Shown: positions 59,868 to 64,000 of the stretch, piece after piece
Position numbering within the stretch: the first letter of the stretch is position 1
Layout: every line of letters begins with the position of its first letter
Assembly: GCA_964653655.1 (NCBI GenBank)
Contig: CAZZHG010000018.1
Coordinates: 1-64,000, forward strand
Direction of reading: 5' to 3'
DNA length: 64,000 bases
From: CAZZHG01 sp964653655
GTDB lineage: Bacteria > Bdellovibrionota > FAC87 > UBA2466
Made by a program: the position numbers and the translations under genes
Notes under the pieces: generated by a model
What the model saw: the letters and a program-made list of their open reading frames with translations, nothing else
Database searches by the model: none
Told to the model about the DNA's origin: nothing

Positions 59868-60266
59868 TCAGTGACCGGCGTCGTTCGCATCGCCGACCCA
59901 GCACGGAAGAATCGTGCCCGGGGCCCAGCTAAGAGTGGCTTGTCCTTCTTTCTTCGCGGAATCGAGGCTGATTACGTTCGAAAGCTCCTGCCCGTTCACG
60001 CTCGCCTTGTGCGTGTACTGGTGCGGAAGGGCATCGCCCTGCACTTCGCTGTACGAGACGCCGGTTTCGAGAATCGCGAGCGCATCGAACACTCCGCGCT
60101 CCCGGCTGAAAATTCCGGCGTATAGATTCGCCTTGTCGACGGTGGCGCCGTCCTCGACGGAAATCTGAAACGCGTCCTTCGCCGCGGCCTCGCGGCAGGA
60201 AAGCAGATCCTGAGCTTCGGCGGGAAGAACAGAGAACGCCAGTCCAAGAGCGAAAAGAAATTTCAT
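59868..60266 (-). CDS. Secreted protein with CWVGD end motif, copy 2
   Basis: Protein of 132 residues with signal peptide MKFLFALGLAFSVLPAEA. Mature cysteines are in LLSCREA and LPCWVGDANDAGH. It is a diverged paralogue of the gene at 59445, with the same size, Cys positions and closing motif; it starts the pair, with 12 bp between. Function unknown. The 230 bp upstream, to 60496, hold no other gene. Confidence 0.72.
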   Translation of the reverse strand: MKFLFALGLAFSVLPAEAQDLLSCREAAAKDAFQISVEDGATVDKANLYAGIFSRERGVFDALAILETGVSYSEVQGDALPHQYTHKASVNGQELSNVISLDSAKKEGQATLSWAPGTILPCWVGDANDAGH

Positions 60267-60496
60267 ATGGATCTGGAAGTAGTGGGCGTGGCGGAAACCG
60301 TCAACGGGATTCGCCGGAGAGCCGCGGCTGGAGCGTGTTTCGGAGTGAGCAAAACAAGCGGGCTTCTCAGAAATGGGATTTGAGGTCTATAATCAACTCC
60401 TGAGGCAGTCCATAAACTTCGCCGGACGTCTTGGAATCGCTGGTCCCCGCGAATCTTTGAGGATGGCCTCCAACGTCCTTGCCCCGGAGGGTGCCG

Positions 60497-60667
60497 ATGG
60501 CTCCCAACAACGAACGCTTCTACGGAACCCGCGCCTTCGCGGTTCTCTGCCTCATCTTCCTGGCTACGATCTGTCTCCTCTATACGTGGAACGAGACCGA
60601 GGCCGGAGAAAACGATCCTCCGCCGCAACCTGCCAAGGCCTACTTCGGTCCGGCGATCCCTATTTAG
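60497..60667 (+). CDS. Small single-pass membrane protein
   Basis: Protein of 56 residues. One membrane segment (about 13-31, AFAVLCLIFLATICLLYTW) with a short N-terminal region MAPNNERFYGTR and a polar Pro-rich tail (DPPPQPAKAYFGPAIPI). GGAGG is six bases before the ATG, and TATAAT stands at 60388-60393. The 3' end overlaps the convergent gene at 60660 by eight bases. No family recognised. Confidence 0.65.
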   Translation: MAPNNERFYGTRAFAVLCLIFLATICLLYTWNETEAGENDPPPQPAKAYFGPAIPI

Positions 60668-60977
60668 TTTTCTTGGGTTTTCGGGCGGGAGCCTGGGGCT
60701 TCTTGGGGGAATGTTGGGTCAGCGAGCGGATTTCCACGTCCGCACGCCTGCGCTCGGCGGTCAAAGCCGCCGGCTCCCCAGGCCTGAACGGGAAGCGGGC
60801 ATCGATGGAATCCCGTTTCAGATTGAGATTGGTAAGAGCTCCCTGCTTGTCGGGAGTGGAAGCCAAAGTCCGGCGCACTTCGGCAATGTGCTTGCCGAGT
60901 TCCCGGTAGGCTAAGATCGCTTCATCCGCGGAGCCTGCCAGCGCCGCCAGGCAAATCAGGGGAAGAATCCACGCCAT
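60660..60977 (-). CDS. Small secreted protein, Lys-rich tail
   Basis: Protein of 105 residues. The N-terminal 15-17 residues (MAWILPLICLAALAGSA) look like a signal peptide. The rest is helical (DEAILAYRELGKHIAEVRRTL, AERRRADVEIRSLTQ) with a basic end KKPQAPARKPKKTK. The start overlaps the end of gdhA by 22 bases, so it is likely co-transcribed. No family recognised. Confidence 0.6.
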   Translation of the reverse strand: MAWILPLICLAALAGSADEAILAYRELGKHIAEVRRTLASTPDKQGALTNLNLKRDSIDARFPFRPGEPAALTAERRRADVEIRSLTQHSPKKPQAPARKPKKTK

Positions 60978-62242
60978 AGCATCGCTTTCGAGAGATTCTC
61001 CAGCGAGGAGATATACGCCGCGCGCCGCATGCCGACCTTACGAGTCGTGTGGATTTCGTACACCCGGTTGAAGGCGGTCGAGATGATCTCCCAGAGCTTG
61101 TTGTTCACGTCCTTCTCGCTCCAGAAGAAATTCTGAATGCCCTGTACCCACTCGAAATAAGACACGATCACGCCGCCCGAGTTCGCCAGAATGTCGGGAA
61201 TGGTGAAAACGCCCATTTCGTTCAGGATTTCGTTCGCGTCCGCGGTGGTCGGGCCGTTGGCGCCCTCCGCCAGGATCTTGCACTTCACCTTGCGGGCGTT
61301 TTCCTTGGTGATCTGGTTGTCGAGGGCGGCCGGAATGAGAATGTCGACGGGCAGAAGCAGGAGCTCTTCGTTGGTGACGTGCTCGCCCTTCGGGTAACCC
61401 TTCATTACTTTGTTCTTCGCCACGTACTCGCGCACGTCGTTCAGGTCCAGCCCCTTGGGGTTGTACACGCCGCCGGAGACGTCGCTGACCGCGACCACCT
61501 TGCAGCCCACGTTCTGAATGATGCGCGCGCTGTGGTAGCCCACGTTACCGAAGCCCTGAACGGCGACGGAGGTGTTCTCCCCGAGTTCCAGGTTGAGGCG
61601 CTTCGCGGCTTCGATGATGCAGTAAACAACACCACGGCCGGTGGCATCGAGGCGGCCGAGGGATCCGCCGATTTCGATGGGCTTGCCGGTCACCACCCCG
61701 GGCACGGCGTAGCCGAGCTGGGAGCTGTAGGTGTCCATCACCCACGCCATCGTCTGCTGATCGGTGCCCACGTCCGGAGCCGGGATGTCCTTATCCGGGC
61801 CGATGAACATGAAAATTTCGCTGGTGTAGCGGCGGGTGAGCGACTGTTTTTCCCGGCGCGACAGCGTTCCTGGATCGCAACGGATTCCGCCCTTGGCGCC
61901 TCCGAGAGGAAGCCGCACGAGGGAGTTTTTCAAAGTCATCAGCAGCGCGAGCGCCGCGGTTTCGGCGAGGTTTACGTGAGGGTGGTAGCGGATACCGCCC
62001 TTACCTGGACCGAGGGTCGTGTTGTAATGAACCCGAAAGCCGTCGAAGGTCTGGATGCTGCCATCGTCCATTCGGACCGGAATCGATACGTAGAGACAGC
62101 GGCGGGGTTTGGCGAGCCGGTTGAAAACGTTGGGGTCGAGGCTCATGGCCTCGGCCGCCTTTTGAACCGCGCTCAAGGAGTTGGCGTAGAGGTGGTTCTC
62201 TTCCCAGCCTTGGAACATCTCGTCGTGAATCTTGTACGGCAT
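60956..62242 (-). CDS. gdhA: Glutamate dehydrogenase
   Basis: Catabolic-type Glu/Leu/Phe/Val dehydrogenase of 428 residues interconverting glutamate and 2-oxoglutarate plus ammonia. Marks: GPGKGGIRYHPHV (substrate Lys), LPLGGAKGGIRCDP (catalytic Lys), PAPDVGTDQQTMAWVMDTY and the Rossmann loop VAVQGFGNVGYHSA. SLGRLDATGRGV precedes the NAD domain, and ILAEGANGPTTADAN closes it. The length fits the hexameric 420-residue class. NAD preference is likely but cannot be told from sequence by eye. Confidence 0.95.
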   Translation of the reverse strand: MPYKIHDEMFQGWEENHLYANSLSAVQKAAEAMSLDPNVFNRLAKPRRCLYVSIPVRMDDGSIQTFDGFRVHYNTTLGPGKGGIRYHPHVNLAETAALALLMTLKNSLVRLPLGGAKGGIRCDPGTLSRREKQSLTRRYTSEIFMFIGPDKDIPAPDVGTDQQTMAWVMDTYSSQLGYAVPGVVTGKPIEIGGSLGRLDATGRGVVYCIIEAAKRLNLELGENTSVAVQGFGNVGYHSARIIQNVGCKVVAVSDVSGGVYNPKGLDLNDVREYVAKNKVMKGYPKGEHVTNEELLLLPVDILIPAALDNQITKENARKVKCKILAEGANGPTTADANEILNEMGVFTIPDILANSGGVIVSYFEWVQGIQNFFWSEKDVNNKLWEIISTAFNRVYEIHTTRKVGMRRAAYISSLENLSKAMLWRGFFP

Positions 62243-62305
62243 GGTACCTCCGGAAAAACTAACCAGGGATATGCTCCCAAACCCCTGAATCGTAAAGGAT
62301 GAATT

Positions 62306-63274
62306 TTAGGCCGCTTTATCCGAGTAATCCTTATAAATCCGACGCAGTAGCGACTTCACGTTCGAGTGGGAGGCCATGGTGTTGGCGATGGCCTGAAGCA
62401 CCCGAAGGACCTGCATATCCGGAAGTTCGGTCGCTTTCGGCCGCTTGACGGTCAGCACTCCGGTGACCTCCCCCTGGAACCGCACGGGAAAGACCATGAG
62501 CGAGCCGATCGGTATGGATTTCACGGTCTCGCTTATTTTCTGCGTCAACGCGTTCTGGGAAACGTCGGCGATGAGCACGAAGTTCCCGGAATGCATCACG
62601 TGCAGAATCTCGGGGTACTTCGCCAACGAAATGGGAAAATCGTAGAAGTTCGGATCGTCGCTCGTGGCGAGCACGACCCCGGTGTTGCTCTCCTGCTCCA
62701 CGATGACGAGAGAGCTGCGGTTCGACTGGGTCAGATCCGCCAGGTCTTTCAGGATCTCGAGAAACGAAGTGTGCTCTTGCCCCCTTGAGGTGCGCGAGAG
62801 CAGCTCGGTCGCTTCCAAGTGAAGATTTACGAAGGGCCACGCCGCTTCGGTCGCGACCGTGTTCTCGTAGCCGCCCGGATCGATGATCTGCTTCGGCGCG
62901 AGATGGTAGAGAATCCGGTGGAAGAGGTTCTCGTTCTCGAAGGGATCGGCGACGAAATCGTTGGCGCCGGCCTTGATGGTGTTCTGGATGTTCACCTTGT
63001 GAACCTGGCGCGAGATTACGATGATCTTCAGGTCCGGGTTCTTTGACGTGGAGCGGACGTTCTTGATGAGCTCGAAGGGACCCATGCCGCCGACCAGAAG
63101 ATTTATCACCGCGACGTCATAGGCCTCTTCCGCGATGGTGGCCAGAAACCGCGGCGGGTCCGTGATGGTGTCGACCGTGACGCCGTCCTTCTTCAGCCAC
63201 TTGCTGACGGCATCGAACTTCACCACGGCGAAGTCGATGAAAATTACCCGGCGGCCGTTAGCGCTCTTGCTCAT
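62306..63274 (-). CDS. Degenerate receiver domain plus GAF domain protein
   Basis: Cytosolic signalling protein of 322 residues. N-terminal receiver-like domain (about 8-128): RVIFIDFAVVKFDAV, then VAVINLLVGGMGPFELIKNVR, KIIVISRQ and DFVADPFEN. The phosphoacceptor Asp is replaced by Asn (VINLL) and the conserved Lys by Asp (VADPF), so it is probably not phosphorylated. A GAF-like domain (about 165-312; FLEILKDLADLTQSNRSSLVIVE, GSLMVFPVRFQGEVTGVLTVKR, VLRVLQAIANTMA) follows. No output domain is present. It is near spoVR and gdhA on the same strand. Confidence 0.82.
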   Translation of the reverse strand: MSKSANGRRVIFIDFAVVKFDAVSKWLKKDGVTVDTITDPPRFLATIAEEAYDVAVINLLVGGMGPFELIKNVRSTSKNPDLKIIVISRQVHKVNIQNTIKAGANDFVADPFENENLFHRILYHLAPKQIIDPGGYENTVATEAAWPFVNLHLEATELLSRTSRGQEHTSFLEILKDLADLTQSNRSSLVIVEQESNTGVVLATSDDPNFYDFPISLAKYPEILHVMHSGNFVLIADVSQNALTQKISETVKSIPIGSLMVFPVRFQGEVTGVLTVKRPKATELPDMQVLRVLQAIANTMASHSNVKSLLRRIYKDYSDKAA

Positions 63275-63325
63275 ATTTTCCTCTTGAAGGCGCTTGTCGC
63301 GCCGTAGCCTCGGCGGAGGCGGAAG

Positions 63326-64000
63326 TTACATGTCGCGTTCGCGGATCTCTTTGCCGTCGAACGAAAGAAGCTTGGTCTGCGAGTTGTACTTGGTCGTGAT
63401 ATGCACCGGCCGCTGCCAGATGATGTGGAGATTCTTCAGCGTCTCCACCCCTTTTTCGTAATCCAGGTCGATGCCTTCGTGTTTATGCCCCATGAGCAGC
63501 TCGCCCCGGTTCTCGAAATTCGCGTCTTCGACGGTGATGACGGGCTGGCCGTGGTTCGTGAGGCCGAACAGCAGCTGGCGCTTCACCTTGCGCCAATCGC
63601 GGTCCACGATCTCGTACTGCCCCGTGCGCCGGTTGAAAGCGTAGGTGAACAGCTTCAGCCGCTCGCAGAACTCCTCGTTCATGAAGGAGTCGATGAACGT
63701 GACGTCGTTATGGAGCTTTCTGACTTCGAAAATCTTCTGGCGGCCGAGACCCAAGTTCTTGTCCCAGCGGCGCTTGGCGTCCAGATCCTCGCACTCCTCG
63801 TACTCGGGCCCGAACTTGCCGCGGTTCCAGCGGTCCTCGATGTCCCGGAAGAGCTCAATGCCGATCTTGTACGGGTTAATCTGCCCCGGGGACATGCCGA
63901 GCGTTCCCGCGTGGTGATCGGCGAAGTCGATGACTTCGGAGTCCTTCAGCACGTGCCGGGTCATCAGATACGAGTGCCAATAACTCGCCCAGCCTTCGTT
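63326..64000 (-). CDS. SpoVR-family protein (5' end outside window)
   Basis: The visible 224 residues are the C-terminal part of a SpoVR/YcgB-family protein; the start lies beyond base 64000. Marks: NEGWASYWHSYLM at the window edge, INPYKIGIELFRDIEDRWNRGKFG, FIDSFMNEEFCERLKLFTY, HEGIDLDYEKGVETLKNLHIIWQRPVHI. In Bacillus SpoVR affects spore cortex; in proteobacteria it is linked with the YeaG kinase-YeaH system. The biochemical function is unknown. YeaG/YeaH-like genes, if present, would be upstream outside the window. Confidence 0.93.
   Translation of the reverse strand, partial: NEGWASYWHSYLMTRHVLKDSEVIDFADHHAGTLGMSPGQINPYKIGIELFRDIEDRWNRGKFGPEYEECEDLDAKRRWDKNLGLGRQKIFEVRKLHNDVTFIDSFMNEEFCERLKLFTYAFNRRTGQYEIVDRDWRKVKRQLLFGLTNHGQPVITVEDANFENRGELLMGHKHEGIDLDYEKGVETLKNLHIIWQRPVHITTKYNSQTKLLSFDGKEIRERDM

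Noticed and set aside
1..64000. tRNA, rRNA, CRISPR arrays, prophage or a natural-product cluster
   Set aside because: Intergenic spaces were read for tRNA-like and repeat-spacer patterns and none was found; gene content is core metabolism and envelope genes without phage or cluster hallmarks.

Overview
The window is ordinary chromosomal DNA from a GC-rich (about 60% by eye) Gram-negative bacterium, most likely a member of the Bdellovibrionota. The pointers are a TIGR02147-family protein (a family concentrated in Bdellovibrio-like bacteria and Fibrobacter), an FHA-GGDEF diguanylate cyclase of the Bdellovibrio DgcB layout, a two-haem b558-type succinate dehydrogenase, and many secreted hydrolase-like proteins that are unrecognised or only weakly recognisable. 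This placement is inference; there is no rRNA in the window. A run of Ns in low-complexity C tracts (19614-19697) shows that the sequence is a draft scaffold.

Layout. 1-6.1 kb: aconitase (cut by the window edge), a beta-barrel-like outer membrane protein and the sdhCAB operon. 6.1-13 kb: a nucleotidyltransferase-like protein and an MFS exporter, divergent from a TauD-type dioxygenase across a perfect CRP-type site, then a lipoprotein and a 1122-residue surface protein (SUMF1-like, three anchor repeats, IPT). 13-19.5 kb: khpA, the FHA-GGDEF cyclase, a glycosyltransferase-methyltransferase fusion, a DHH phosphoesterase, an alcohol dehydrogenase and a REP-associated tyrosine transposase. 19.6-25.4 kb: the scaffold gap, an FtsK without the gamma domain, a divergent pair of secreted proteins with nucleotidyltransferase-like and kinase-like motifs, and a tandem pair of near-identical membrane proteins. 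25.4-27.8 kb: a type IV pilin-like cluster in which one prepilin carries a CxxCH haem motif. 27.8-33.3 kb: rhomboid protease, methylmalonyl-CoA epimerase, ferritin-like protein, a membrane protein behind a sigma-54-type promoter, a glycosyltransferase and a CYTH protein. 33.4-40.8 kb: a DPP-IV-like peptidase and a tetR-tolC-RND efflux operon with no adaptor gene. 41-46 kb: a GT-C glycosyltransferase, tandem secreted HExxH proteins and a His-rich membrane protein. 46-55 kb: VOC protein, methyltransferase, TIGR02147 protein, folC, a secreted papain-like protease, a folP-PTPS-folK operon and an S1/P1-type nuclease. 55-64 kb: class V aminotransferase-serA-purA, small secreted proteins, gdhA, a degenerate receiver-GAF protein and SpoVR (cut by the edge).

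Together the genes cover central metabolism (TCA, serine, folate, purine, glutamate), an envelope and secretion repertoire consistent with a predatory or polymer-degrading life, and signalling (c-di-GMP, receiver-GAF, TIGR02147). The least explained items are the haem-motif prepilin with its perfect 20-bp palindrome, the secreted kinase-like and nucleotidyltransferase-like pair, the tandem HExxH proteins, and two hairpin repeats that look like members of one REP-type family in a genome that also encodes a REP-associated transposase.
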